A stretch of DNA of 64,000 nucleotides from Vibrio sp. Of7-15 (lineage in GTDB: Bacteria > Pseudomonadota > Gammaproteobacteria > Enterobacterales > Vibrionaceae), in NCBI RefSeq assembly GCF_022347565.1, contig NZ_JAKRGH010000007.1:124001-188000 (forward strand). Reading direction: 5' to 3'. Positions within the stretch are counted from its first letter, which is position 1; every line of letters begins with the position of its first letter. Of the stretch, positions 36,269-45,456 are shown piece after piece. The notes beneath the pieces were generated by a model. The model saw only the letters and a program-made list of their open reading frames with translations, searched no databases and was not told the origin of the DNA. The translations under genes and the position numbers were made by a program.

Positions 36269-37948
36269 ATGGACATTAATAATCAAGATTTGGTTTTTGG
36301 GAAAAGTAATCAAATTATTGTTTTTAATGGAAAGAAAGATTTTATTCCTTTAAGTAAGCCATCTGATTCTATCAAAATCTACTTTTGTGGCACTCTATTA
36401 GGTGAAAATATTAAAACAATTCATCAAAATACTAAATTTGGTGAATTGTTTGGTCATTTTATTATTTTAATTCATGATGTTAATAACGATGAATTGAAAG
36501 TAATCAATGATAGGTATGGAATGCTACCATTCTATTACCATGTTAATCGCGAAAAGATTATTTTCTCACGAACATTAATGGGAATATTTCGTCATGGGGT
36601 CACTGCTTATTTAGATGACAGCGCATTAAGCGACGTTGCAGCTTATAACGTTCCATTCTTGGAGAAAACTTTATATAAGAAAGTATCTTCTTTATCAGGA
36701 GCTACTCAATTTATTATTGATATTCCGTCTCTTAATATAAAAAAGAGAAAAACATGGGAGCCTGCAAAGCTTTTATATGATGCAGACGTACCATTAGAGG
36801 AAGTGAAAGAAGAGTTGCTCGAATTACTACTGGAAGGGGTACAAAAGGCGACGTCAGCGGAGAAAAACAAGGTTGGTGTAACGCTGTCTGGTGGGATTGA
36901 TTCAAGGGTGTTATTGGCTGCTGGGCTGCATTTAGAGTTAGATGTTGAAGCCTATACCACAGGAATCGAAGGAAGCCGGAGTCTCGCTTACGCCAAAGAG
37001 ATGTCAAGCCTGTGCGGTGTAAAGCATTTCTCTTATCCTTTAGGTCATCAATTTCACCTATTGTATGGTGATTTAGTTAAAGACAACATGTCAGTCACTG
37101 AAGGTATGACGTTCAGTTCGGAAGCGGAGGCTCATTGGCTACGGGACCATATTGAACCTGATAGAGTGATGATGCATGGTGCGTTTGCTGAGCTTTATAA
37201 AGTAGGCCACATGCACAATTATCCGCTTCAAAGTCAATTTATACATAACGATCCATATGAAGTGGCACAAAAAATATGGGAACGGTTTTCGAATCGTTAT
37301 CAATACCGAAAAAAAATATTCTCACAATATCTTCAAACGAATTTAGCAGAACAAGCAAAAGACAATTTGGCTAATATTATATTATCTTACCCTCAAGATA
37401 TTAAAGCATCGGGTTGGTTACAAAATCTATATATTGATGAACATTTAAGTAAAGTTGCGAGTACATCAGCCCAAATATGGAATGAGCATTTACCCACCTA
37501 CTTTCCATTTAGTTACCCCCCATTTGTGGATTTACTTCTCCGAGTCAGAGCCGAAGACAAAGTGAAACTTGATTTCCCTAAATATGTTTTGAAAAAGTTG
37601 AACCCAATATTGGCTCAGTACCCCGATGCGAATACCGGAACTAAAATTGGAGCACCTTGGTTAATAATTGAAATGATACATATTTATAACGGTATATTTC
37701 ATCGGTTATTTGGTAATAAGAAAAGGTATGACCATATGGATGTGGTCAGCTGGTTGCAAAATATGTCTCCTTCATTATCAAGTAGACTTAGCCATTTGAA
37801 TAACTCTCTTTATGATATTCAGTATATTAATCAGTTAGAAGGTGACTTATTTACGAAGAAAAGTCAGCAGAAAGCCGATTGTTTATTATTGCTTTTGATG
37901 TTTGATATGTGGCTTAAACAGGGAAAAGTATTGTGTAAAAACGGTTAA
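36269..37948 (+). CDS. Asparagine-synthetase-like protein lacking the glutaminase cysteine
   Basis: A 559-residue protein with an AsnB-type layout. Residues 1-170 resemble the N-terminal Ntn glutaminase fold (FGHFIILIHDVNNDELKVINDRYGMLPFYYH, then FSRTLMGIFRHG). However the second residue is Asp, not the Cys needed for glutamine hydrolysis. Residues 190-440 hold the ATP pyrophosphatase domain: VGVTLSGGIDSRVLLAAG is the PP-loop (S-G-G-I-D-S), and EAYTTGIEGSRSLAYAKEM follows. It may therefore use ammonia or another nucleophile, as in beta-lactam or lasso-peptide synthetases, or be a structural variant. It is AT-richer than its neighbours and convergent with pfaD. I do not know its product. Confidence 0.65.
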   Translation: MDINNQDLVFGKSNQIIVFNGKKDFIPLSKPSDSIKIYFCGTLLGENIKTIHQNTKFGELFGHFIILIHDVNNDELKVINDRYGMLPFYYHVNREKIIFSRTLMGIFRHGVTAYLDDSALSDVAAYNVPFLEKTLYKKVSSLSGATQFIIDIPSLNIKKRKTWEPAKLLYDADVPLEEVKEELLELLLEGVQKATSAEKNKVGVTLSGGIDSRVLLAAGLHLELDVEAYTTGIEGSRSLAYAKEMSSLCGVKHFSYPLGHQFHLLYGDLVKDNMSVTEGMTFSSEAEAHWLRDHIEPDRVMMHGAFAELYKVGHMHNYPLQSQFIHNDPYEVAQKIWERFSNRYQYRKKIFSQYLQTNLAEQAKDNLANIILSYPQDIKASGWLQNLYIDEHLSKVASTSAQIWNEHLPTYFPFSYPPFVDLLLRVRAEDKVKLDFPKYVLKKLNPILAQYPDANTGTKIGAPWLIIEMIHIYNGIFHRLFGNKKRYDHMDVVSWLQNMSPSLSSRLSHLNNSLYDIQYINQLEGDLFTKKSQQKADCLLLLLMFDMWLKQGKVLCKNG

Positions 37949-37951
37949 GAT

Positions 37952-37978
37952 AATGCCAGTCAGTCGCTGACTGGCATT
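37952..37978. terminator. Hairpin between convergent asnB-like gene and pfaD
   Basis: AATGCCAGTCAG and CTGACTGGCATT form a perfect 12-bp stem with a 3-nt loop. There is only GTTT after it on the plus side and little T-run on the other, so it may be a weak bidirectional terminator. Confidence 0.6.
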
Positions 37979-38009
37979 GTTTAAGCTTGAACTTACGAAT
38001 TAATGAAGT

Positions 38010-39659
38010 TTATGCCATTTTTTCTGTTGGCTTCCAGCGTGCTAATTCTGTTGGTAGCTTCACCCCTTGAGAAGAAAGCAGGTTAATTCGAGCTAAGTAA
38101 GCTGCACCGTGCATTAAATGTTTCGCCACATCAACCGCATGACGTTGTTGGTAGTCATCCAAGTAGCTGCCTTTTGCCCATTGATTAAAGGCACCCAGAG
38201 CAGGCCCAGCCCATACTTGGTAGTCCATTTCTCGGCCTGATTCACCTGTGTTCGACCAACGGCTTGAAAGACCAAGATACCAGCGGAAAATCAGCGCCAT
38301 TTTACGTTTAGGGTTGCCTTCTGCGCGTTGGATCTGTTTTGGATCGCGTTCATTAAAGTGCGCTACTGTTCCTGCCCAAATGTCATCCAGTGTTGAGCGG
38401 AACACTTGAGTTTCCAGCTTATGGCGCTCATCGGCAGGGATGGCTTCAATAGAGTCGTATCGAGTATAAATATCGTACAGTTTGTTGGCACGCATTGGGA
38501 ATAGCGTACCGCGTTTAACTACTTGCAGTTTCACGCCCATCTCAAACATGTCAGCAGCCGGAGCCATAGTCACGTCTGCCATTTCTGTTGTGGCTAGCAG
38601 CTTACGAGTGTGTTCACTGGCGCCTGCTTCCACACACGCTTGGTTGACTGAACCCGTTACAATGTATGCTGCCCCCATGTTAAATGCAGCAAGAGCCGCA
38701 TCTGGAGTACCTACGCCACCGCCAGCACCAACTCGTAGTGGTGTTTTGAACTGGTACTTTGCTTGAATTTCCTCTTTGAGCGCCAGAATGGTTGGCAGCA
38801 ATGTAACCAAAGGGCGATTGTCGGTATGGCCACCAGAGTCGGCTTCAGCTGTGATGTCATCGGCCATAGGAACTAATTGTGCCAGCTCCATTTGCTCTGG
38901 CGTAATTCGCCCTTCATCAACTAAGGCTTGTAGTATTTTAGCTGGTGCCGGTTCCATAAATTTTTGTGCAACTTCGGTACGACTTACTTTGGCAATGACT
39001 TTGTTAGCAATGATGATGTTGCCATGAGCATCGCGACTCAGACCTGCGGCGCGGTAGTGAACAATTTGTGGCGTCAAGCCAAGAAACGCGGAAGCTTCCA
39101 CAGTATGAACACCATGTTTTAGGAACAGCTCAACACTGCCTCGCTCTAAAGCGGGTTCACTTGGGCTGTGAATTAAGTTAAAAGCATAGGGACCATTTGG
39201 CAGCGCCGTTTGAATGCGATTAATGGCTTGTTCAACACGAGATGGAATTAAACCTGCTGCGCCAAAAGAGCATAAGATACCTGCTTGGCCTAAAGCAATG
39301 ACCAATTCTTCAGAAGAAATACCGTTGGCCATGGCTCCGGCGTAATAAGCGTACTTCACGCCATGAACGCGGCGAAAATCACTGTCGCCTAAGCTTTGAG
39401 TCCCTAACGCGGGTGCAAAAGCGCCTACTGGTTGCGCGGTTGAAGCACTGGCATTGTCCCCAGAGGCCAGATCCGCTTGCTGGCTAATGCCTAAGCCTCG
39501 CTCCGGGTGATTGATTAAATAGCACGCAAGGCTAAGATCTTTCAGCACTTTTGCCATTGAACTTACATCAAAATGGGTGGTGTTTTCTTCAACTTGCCAA
39601 GGCCAAGGCGTCAGTTTCTCGTTGTTTGTGGTGATTTGTGTTGTCATGTTTTTATTCAT
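38010..39659 (-). CDS. pfaD: PUFA synthase enoyl reductase PfaD
   Basis: A 549-residue stand-alone FMN-dependent enoyl-ACP reductase for the Pfa complex. It has the 2-nitropropane dioxygenase/FabK TIM-barrel pattern: GAAGLIPSRVEQAINRI, AVPMADDITAEADSGGHTDNRP (catalytic His in the SGGHTDNRP motif) and GAGGGVGTPDAALAAFNMGAAYIVTGSVNQACVEAG for FMN phosphate. The last gene of the pfa operon; it ends before a hairpin. The frame starts 7 codons upstream, inside the end of pfaC, but ATG at 39659 (MNKNMTTQ) follows TAAGGCAAGG, so that is preferred; M at 39647 is another option. Confidence 0.95.
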   Translation of the reverse strand: MNKNMTTQITTNNEKLTPWPWQVEENTTHFDVSSMAKVLKDLSLACYLINHPERGLGISQQADLASGDNASASTAQPVGAFAPALGTQSLGDSDFRRVHGVKYAYYAGAMANGISSEELVIALGQAGILCSFGAAGLIPSRVEQAINRIQTALPNGPYAFNLIHSPSEPALERGSVELFLKHGVHTVEASAFLGLTPQIVHYRAAGLSRDAHGNIIIANKVIAKVSRTEVAQKFMEPAPAKILQALVDEGRITPEQMELAQLVPMADDITAEADSGGHTDNRPLVTLLPTILALKEEIQAKYQFKTPLRVGAGGGVGTPDAALAAFNMGAAYIVTGSVNQACVEAGASEHTRKLLATTEMADVTMAPAADMFEMGVKLQVVKRGTLFPMRANKLYDIYTRYDSIEAIPADERHKLETQVFRSTLDDIWAGTVAHFNERDPKQIQRAEGNPKRKMALIFRWYLGLSSRWSNTGESGREMDYQVWAGPALGAFNQWAKGSYLDDYQQRHAVDVAKHLMHGAAYLARINLLSSQGVKLPTELARWKPTEKMA

Positions 39660-39666
39660 CCTTGCC

Positions 39667-42600
39667 TTAAGCTTCTTCAATACAAATAGCGATGTCTTTT
39701 ACTTCGTAAATGCGAAGGCCATCTTTACTTAGGTTGGCATCACCAATAATGACTTTTTTGCCATTTTCATCTTTCACCTCAGTAATGTGCACATCCAGCG
39801 ACATTTGTTTGTTGAGTGGGTTGATTTGACCACGGTATTTCCATTTCACTTCCGATTGGATTTGACCAAATTTTGGTGAGCGGAAACCTGCGCCTAGGTC
39901 TTTATTTAACGCGTAGGTTTGCATTAGCTCGATAATGGCTTCCACGCCCAGTGAGCCTGGCATTACAGGATCTTGATGGAAGTGGAATTGGAAGAACCAG
40001 TCACTCGGATCAATCGTACGTTCAGCGTATAAGTAACCTAAGCCCGATTTACCGCCATCATCAACAATTTCTACTTTATCAATGAAGTTCAAACGGCCAC
40101 CAGCAAGCTGGTAATGAGGCTGTGCTTCACCTGTCGCAGAAACTGGCGCGTTAAAGTAACGGCTGGTTTTATCAAGTAGGTTAATGGTGTGATCGGCAGA
40201 GCGGTTGTGTTCTACGTGCCATGGTTGGGTAACTTTACCGTTGTCTAGGCCAAGTTGATCTTTTAATGCCTCGCCTTTGAAGTAACCAAATACAGCGGTA
40301 CCTTCATAGAAAGGAACACCATCGGTACTTAGTTCAAAACTGAAGCTTTGAATAATGTTCGTGCCAGCCATAACCGTTGACAGTAGGCGAGAATCGTTAA
40401 CGATGGTTTTACCGCGTAAGTCCACATTACGAAGCATTTTTCCGCTGCCATCCAGATTACGGAAAAACAGCTCTTGGCCTGGGAAGCCTAACGTTGTGCC
40501 CATGTAACCCGAAATAAAGCCATTGGGTTGCAGGGATATTTCCATTAATACCGAATAAGGCATTAAGGTATGGTGGCTATTTTCATCAAAGTACCATGCG
40601 TTCTCTGGTACTTCGTATTCAGCAATACACGATGACGGTGTTTTAAAGTCACCACGGGTACCGTTTACTTCAATAACACGAGTCGTTAGCTGCAGATCGC
40701 CACATGGAGTGCGTGGTGGGATCATACCGCGATAAATTGCAAAGTCAGGGCCGAAGCAGTTTTCGATATCACCCGTAGCAAATTCAAACATGTGATAAGG
40801 CGTGAAAGGAACCGTATCTGGAGTTCTATTTGGGTAATCTGGTGTGTGTGGCGCTTCAACGTGCTGTAGCGGGATCACACCTTTGTTGGTTGGGGTGTTT
40901 AAATCTGGGATCTGCGCCATGAGCGGGGCATTAGCCGACGCTGATTTATCCACGATCTGGGCTGTCGGTGCCGTTTGTTGAGACTGTTCAAGAAGCGGGT
41001 AGCGAGTACATTCGTCTTCTTCTTTGATCATCACACCTAAATTTTGGAAATCCACCACGACTTTACCGTTAAGTAAGATATCAATGTTGGCTTTAGCGTA
41101 AGGGCGTGGGCTAAAGCCAATTTCCGTTACTTCCATGCGATAAGTTAAGGTTGCTGATTGTGGAATAACTTGACCACGGCACCGAACTTTTTGTGGTGCG
41201 TTTTCTAATGGTTGGAAGCGACCATTTTGTACTTGTGTGTGCATGCCAAGGTGCAGCATGAAAAATTGCAGTAACTGACCACACCCTTCTGCCATGAGTG
41301 AGCCTGCCATTACAGAGTCATCTTTGAAGTGACATGGGAAGTACCAATGTTCAGGCTCTAGTTGTTTATGGCCTTCAACAAAGCCAAGTCCCCAAGCTCC
41401 GCCATGTGGATCTAGTTGGCTGACTTGCTCAATCATCATGAATTTTTCAGAGCTGAAACACAATGATGGTTGATTGTTGCTGACTTGGTGGCTTTCGCCA
41501 AAACAGCCTGCAATATCAGCGTGCAATAAGTGATGGATCTCTGGGTAGCTAAATTGCGTTTTCGGGCAATGAAGTAGTGGTTCGAAGCGTTGTTTAACGG
41601 CAGCATTTCGGGCATCGATTTCATCGTCAGTGCGGATAACACCTTTGCCGTCTGCCAGCTCTTCATCAGTGAAGAAACCCGCACAGCCGTTGTCCATTTT
41701 CAGGATCATTTTATCGCCGACGAAACATTCGTACGAGAAGAAGAACAGCAGTGTGTCACCATTACGGGCGAAGTTATTAATCGAAATATCGTAACGAAGC
41801 GTATCGCCACCACGTGGCAAATCACCAAGGAAAGTCAGTGTACAATCCAGTAGGCGATAAACGCGCTCACCTTTGTTTTCAAAGTCGATGCCTAAGTAGC
41901 TGATCAGCATTAAATCACACTGACCGGACTCAACGGCTACCGCCCAAGGGATTTGACCATCAACAAGGTATGGCGCATCCACAGGGATGTCGTACTCAGT
42001 GGTCATTGTGCTTGGTTTGTATTCCAGCATGGTGGCATCAAGTTTGGTTACGCGAGATACCAATAGGTAATCGGTAGTTGGCAACCTTACGCGGCGAGAG
42101 TAATTATCAATGATGGCGTAATCTGGGCCAAATACGTTGGCAATGTCGCCTTCTGCGTATTCGACTAAATCATGATAGTCCCAAATGCATGGTTTTTGCT
42201 CTGGCACTGGCGGCGTGTAACCAGATACGGCTGTATGGTTTGGAGCCACAGGAGCAGCCATGCTTGCGGTTGCTTGAGCGACGGCAGATTGCACAGAAAG
42301 TTGAGGGCTTTGAGGCTGTACTTGGAAAGTGAGTGGTTCAGATTGACCTGTTAGGGCACTTAATTGCGATTTTAGCAGCGCATCGGCCACTTTTAGCCCC
42401 TGTTCGCGACTTTCTAAAAAGGCTTTATGAGCTTGTTGAGCCAGAAGTTGATTATGTTGGAATGCACTCATGGTTGTGCCTTTTGGTAATGTTATGGATG
42501 CGGTGGCCGGTTCAACTACGGATTCGTGAGTTGTTGGCGCACTATTATTCGGTAAGACTGTATTGGATAAGGCTTTGGTCATGTCCGTTTGAATACCTGT

Positions 42601-45456
42601 CGTTAACGCTTTTTGAGGAGCGACTTGCTTAACTTGCGGCGCATAGGAGATTTTGGTTGCTTGTGCGCTGGCCGCTTTTTTAATGATGCTGTTTATTTCT
42701 GGTAATTCAGCAGTCACGATGTGTTGGTAAATATCACGCCCGCCAAGTGTTACTTGCTTAACCAGCTGGCGTTTAGAGTCCGCTTTTAGTTCTGCCGAAA
42801 GGCGTGCAGAGAGCGCTTGTTTCTCTGTTGGGTTTTGGGTCAATAGCAGTTGCGAGCACTGATTTTCACTGATATTAGCAACAACAGCCGCCTGAGTTTC
42901 TTGGGATTGACGGTTCGTGTTATTCAGACCAAGCAGAGCGTGCAGGGTACTTGCCATGCCGGAGGCAGAAAAACAGTGACCGAGGCGTTGATTGGCTTCG
43001 CGCTTAACGGCGTTGGCAAAAGGAAGTGCTAATGCGTTGTTTTGATTTTCTGGAGCTTGGTTTAATTCTAATAAGCTGATTGCGCTGGCTGCTAACCCGG
43101 ATTGAGTCAGAAGCTTATCCGCGACACGGTTGGCCTGTGTGATGGAGCCAAACTCAATGGCTGATAGTTCACCATAACTGGTGTTCAGTGCAGGAAAGGC
43201 TTTATCTTGCAGAACCATAGCACCAGCACCTTCGCCGACTTTCCAGCCGTTATCTGAGACTTTAGAAGCAACAGGGTTTATGCTGTTTTTCAAGATCACT
43301 TGTTCAGCACTGCCGCTGAGATCGACGGCAGCAATGACTACGGCATCGAGTGATTCTTGGCTCATTAAGTTTTGGGCAACGTCCACACAGCGAGTAACAG
43401 ATTGTTCGGCTGCTGAAATGGTGAAAGCGGGGCCATTAAAGTCCCACAGTGAAGCAATACGCGATGCCATGATGTTGCCAATGAAGCTGGTGTACTGGTT
43501 GAGCTTGGCAGCATCGAGCACACTGTCCATGGCGATGGCTTCCAGTGCTTGGTATTCACTGTCGCTCAGCTCCACACCCATGTTTTTTAGACTATCAGCC
43601 AGCTGGGTATGTAAGTTTACGCGTCCACGGAATTGATGCAGTTCGAGCTCGGTTTCCATCGCAACCAGAACGGCTACTTTGCTGCCTGCTTGCAGTTTGG
43701 CGTCACGAATGGCTTCATCTGCCACTTTCATTAATAAAAGTTGCTGGGAAATGAGGCGATCATCTTCGTTTGGCGGCACTTTAAAGCGCAGGAAATCCAG
43801 TTCAAATTGGTCAATATAGGCACCGTGAGGAACCGTATTCAGGCCAAATTTACGGAGTAATTCAGGGTGCTGGTCTAGGCCTTTCCAGCGTTTTGGCGGC
43901 AGTGTACCAAAAGCGTTCTGATCGTGCTTAATCGCGTTATTTAGTGCATTAATGCTGTTTAATGAACCAAAGTGTGAGGCTAAACCAGTCACTTTTAGTT
44001 GTGGTAATGCGATATTAAGTTCTGCTGGTGGCGTACCTGCACGCTGGGTTTGATAAGATTCCAACAGCAAATGCGCATTACAACCACCAAAACCAAATAC
44101 AGACACACCAGCGTGGCGTTTATCGTTCCCCGCCTTTACTGGCCACGGCTGAACTTCGGTTGGTAACGTATGGCGGCCAAACAGCTCATTTGGAGAGCTA
44201 AGTGGGGTAGAAAGGTTGATACTTGGTGGTAATCGACCTTCTTTCATAGCAAAGATCATCTTCATGATCCCCGGCATGCCCGCCGCTGTTAGCAAGTGAC
44301 CTAGGTTTGATTTGGCCGAACCAATAAGAGGGGCTGCTGTGCCATTGAGTTTATCGGCAAAGAAGTTCTCCATGGATGTCAGTTCGACTTTATCACCTAA
44401 AGGCGTTCCTGTTGCGTGACATTCAATCACTTCAATACTGTCTGGAGTAATGTCAGTGGCTTCGTATGCTCGCTCAAACGCTTGAACTTGCCCTTTGCTG
44501 TTTGGGCTTAGAACAAATTGGCCACGGCCATCGTTAGATAAGCCAATACCGCTGACTACCGCATAAATATGGTCGCCATCACGTTCGGCATCTTCTAGAC
44601 GTTTTAGCACCAATACGCCAGCACCTTCACCAGCAAATAAGCCTTTACTGTTGTTATCAAATGGAACCGATACACCGTGATCTGGGTAGGCGTGGAAGAT
44701 AGAAAAGCCCATATTGATGAAGAACGGATCCGCACCGGATACGGCACCTGCCAGCATCATGTCTGCTTTGCCCGTATTTAAATAATCACAAGCCAGTTTT
44801 AATGAGTAGACAGAGCTTGCACAAGCCGCATCTAGGCTGATTTGAGCGCTGCCAAGGCCAAGTGCATCGGCCACTACTTTTGAGCTGTTGTGAGCGGCAG
44901 CTCCATTTGCGGTAGTGGTTTGAGTAAATGTATGTGCAGGGTCTTGGTTTTGTGGGTAGTTAAACGGGCGTAGGCTGAAATTTTGGTTTTCCAGCTTTGT
45001 TTGCAATGCTTTTTCAACTGCAGAGTGATACAGCGGCAAAAATAAGTCATTTGAACGCGCGGTTGGGAATGAGAGTGTTCCCATGATCACACCAGTACGT
45101 TCAAGTCGCTCTGAATCCAGAGCAACACCTGCATCAGCTAAGGCTTTACGGCTGGTATCTAGCGCCCAAAGGAAACTGTCATCAAGCCCTTCAAGTCTTT
45201 CTGCTGGTAAACGGTAGCCGCTAGCATCGAACTGAAAGTTTTTAATATAGCCGCCTTTATCGCAGTAAAAACGGTCGGACTCACCTTGTTTGCCTTGATA
45301 TGCTTCTGGATTTTCAGCCAGTTTCTCAGGGCTAAGTGTTGAGCGTGAATCTTTTTTATCCAGCAGGTTTTGCCAGAAGCCTTGCGGTGTATCTGCATCA
45401 GGGTACTGATTTGCAAGGCCAACAATGGCTATTTTTGTCCGGTTACGAGAACTCAT
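39667..45456 (-). CDS. pfaC: PUFA synthase PfaC (KS-CLF-DH-DH)
   Basis: A 1929-residue multidomain enzyme. Residues about 1-470 are a ketosynthase with active-site Cys in LDAACASSVYSLKLACDYL (about 210), the ECHATGTPLGD His and HLLTAAGMPG-type His. Residues about 500-960 are a chain-length factor-like ketosynthase in which the Cys is replaced (ISAAEQSVTRCVD, about 683). Residues 1000-1130 are a low-complexity linker. Two FabA-like dehydratase/isomerase hotdog pairs follow, with HFKDDSVMAGSLMAEGCGQ (about 1375) and HFHQDPVMPGSLGVEAIIEL (about 1820). These make the cis double bonds. It overlaps pfaB by 4 bp (ATGA) with AAGGAG upstream. Confidence 0.97.
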   Translation of the reverse strand: MSSRNRTKIAIVGLANQYPDADTPQGFWQNLLDKKDSRSTLSPEKLAENPEAYQGKQGESDRFYCDKGGYIKNFQFDASGYRLPAERLEGLDDSFLWALDTSRKALADAGVALDSERLERTGVIMGTLSFPTARSNDLFLPLYHSAVEKALQTKLENQNFSLRPFNYPQNQDPAHTFTQTTTANGAAAHNSSKVVADALGLGSAQISLDAACASSVYSLKLACDYLNTGKADMMLAGAVSGADPFFINMGFSIFHAYPDHGVSVPFDNNSKGLFAGEGAGVLVLKRLEDAERDGDHIYAVVSGIGLSNDGRGQFVLSPNSKGQVQAFERAYEATDITPDSIEVIECHATGTPLGDKVELTSMENFFADKLNGTAAPLIGSAKSNLGHLLTAAGMPGIMKMIFAMKEGRLPPSINLSTPLSSPNELFGRHTLPTEVQPWPVKAGNDKRHAGVSVFGFGGCNAHLLLESYQTQRAGTPPAELNIALPQLKVTGLASHFGSLNSINALNNAIKHDQNAFGTLPPKRWKGLDQHPELLRKFGLNTVPHGAYIDQFELDFLRFKVPPNEDDRLISQQLLLMKVADEAIRDAKLQAGSKVAVLVAMETELELHQFRGRVNLHTQLADSLKNMGVELSDSEYQALEAIAMDSVLDAAKLNQYTSFIGNIMASRIASLWDFNGPAFTISAAEQSVTRCVDVAQNLMSQESLDAVVIAAVDLSGSAEQVILKNSINPVASKVSDNGWKVGEGAGAMVLQDKAFPALNTSYGELSAIEFGSITQANRVADKLLTQSGLAASAISLLELNQAPENQNNALALPFANAVKREANQRLGHCFSASGMASTLHALLGLNNTNRQSQETQAAVVANISENQCSQLLLTQNPTEKQALSARLSAELKADSKRQLVKQVTLGGRDIYQHIVTAELPEINSIIKKAASAQATKISYAPQVKQVAPQKALTTGIQTDMTKALSNTVLPNNSAPTTHESVVEPATASITLPKGTTMSAFQHNQLLAQQAHKAFLESREQGLKVADALLKSQLSALTGQSEPLTFQVQPQSPQLSVQSAVAQATASMAAPVAPNHTAVSGYTPPVPEQKPCIWDYHDLVEYAEGDIANVFGPDYAIIDNYSRRVRLPTTDYLLVSRVTKLDATMLEYKPSTMTTEYDIPVDAPYLVDGQIPWAVAVESGQCDLMLISYLGIDFENKGERVYRLLDCTLTFLGDLPRGGDTLRYDISINNFARNGDTLLFFFSYECFVGDKMILKMDNGCAGFFTDEELADGKGVIRTDDEIDARNAAVKQRFEPLLHCPKTQFSYPEIHHLLHADIAGCFGESHQVSNNQPSLCFSSEKFMMIEQVSQLDPHGGAWGLGFVEGHKQLEPEHWYFPCHFKDDSVMAGSLMAEGCGQLLQFFMLHLGMHTQVQNGRFQPLENAPQKVRCRGQVIPQSATLTYRMEVTEIGFSPRPYAKANIDILLNGKVVVDFQNLGVMIKEEDECTRYPLLEQSQQTAPTAQIVDKSASANAPLMAQIPDLNTPTNKGVIPLQHVEAPHTPDYPNRTPDTVPFTPYHMFEFATGDIENCFGPDFAIYRGMIPPRTPCGDLQLTTRVIEVNGTRGDFKTPSSCIAEYEVPENAWYFDENSHHTLMPYSVLMEISLQPNGFISGYMGTTLGFPGQELFFRNLDGSGKMLRNVDLRGKTIVNDSRLLSTVMAGTNIIQSFSFELSTDGVPFYEGTAVFGYFKGEALKDQLGLDNGKVTQPWHVEHNRSADHTINLLDKTSRYFNAPVSATGEAQPHYQLAGGRLNFIDKVEIVDDGGKSGLGYLYAERTIDPSDWFFQFHFHQDPVMPGSLGVEAIIELMQTYALNKDLGAGFRSPKFGQIQSEVKWKYRGQINPLNKQMSLDVHITEVKDENGKKVIIGDANLSKDGLRIYEVKDIAICIEEA

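Noticed and set aside
43181..43636. Open frames on the plus strand opposite pfaC
   Set aside because: They lie antisense to a well-supported PUFA synthase gene, lack ribosome binding sites and encode no recognisable motif.
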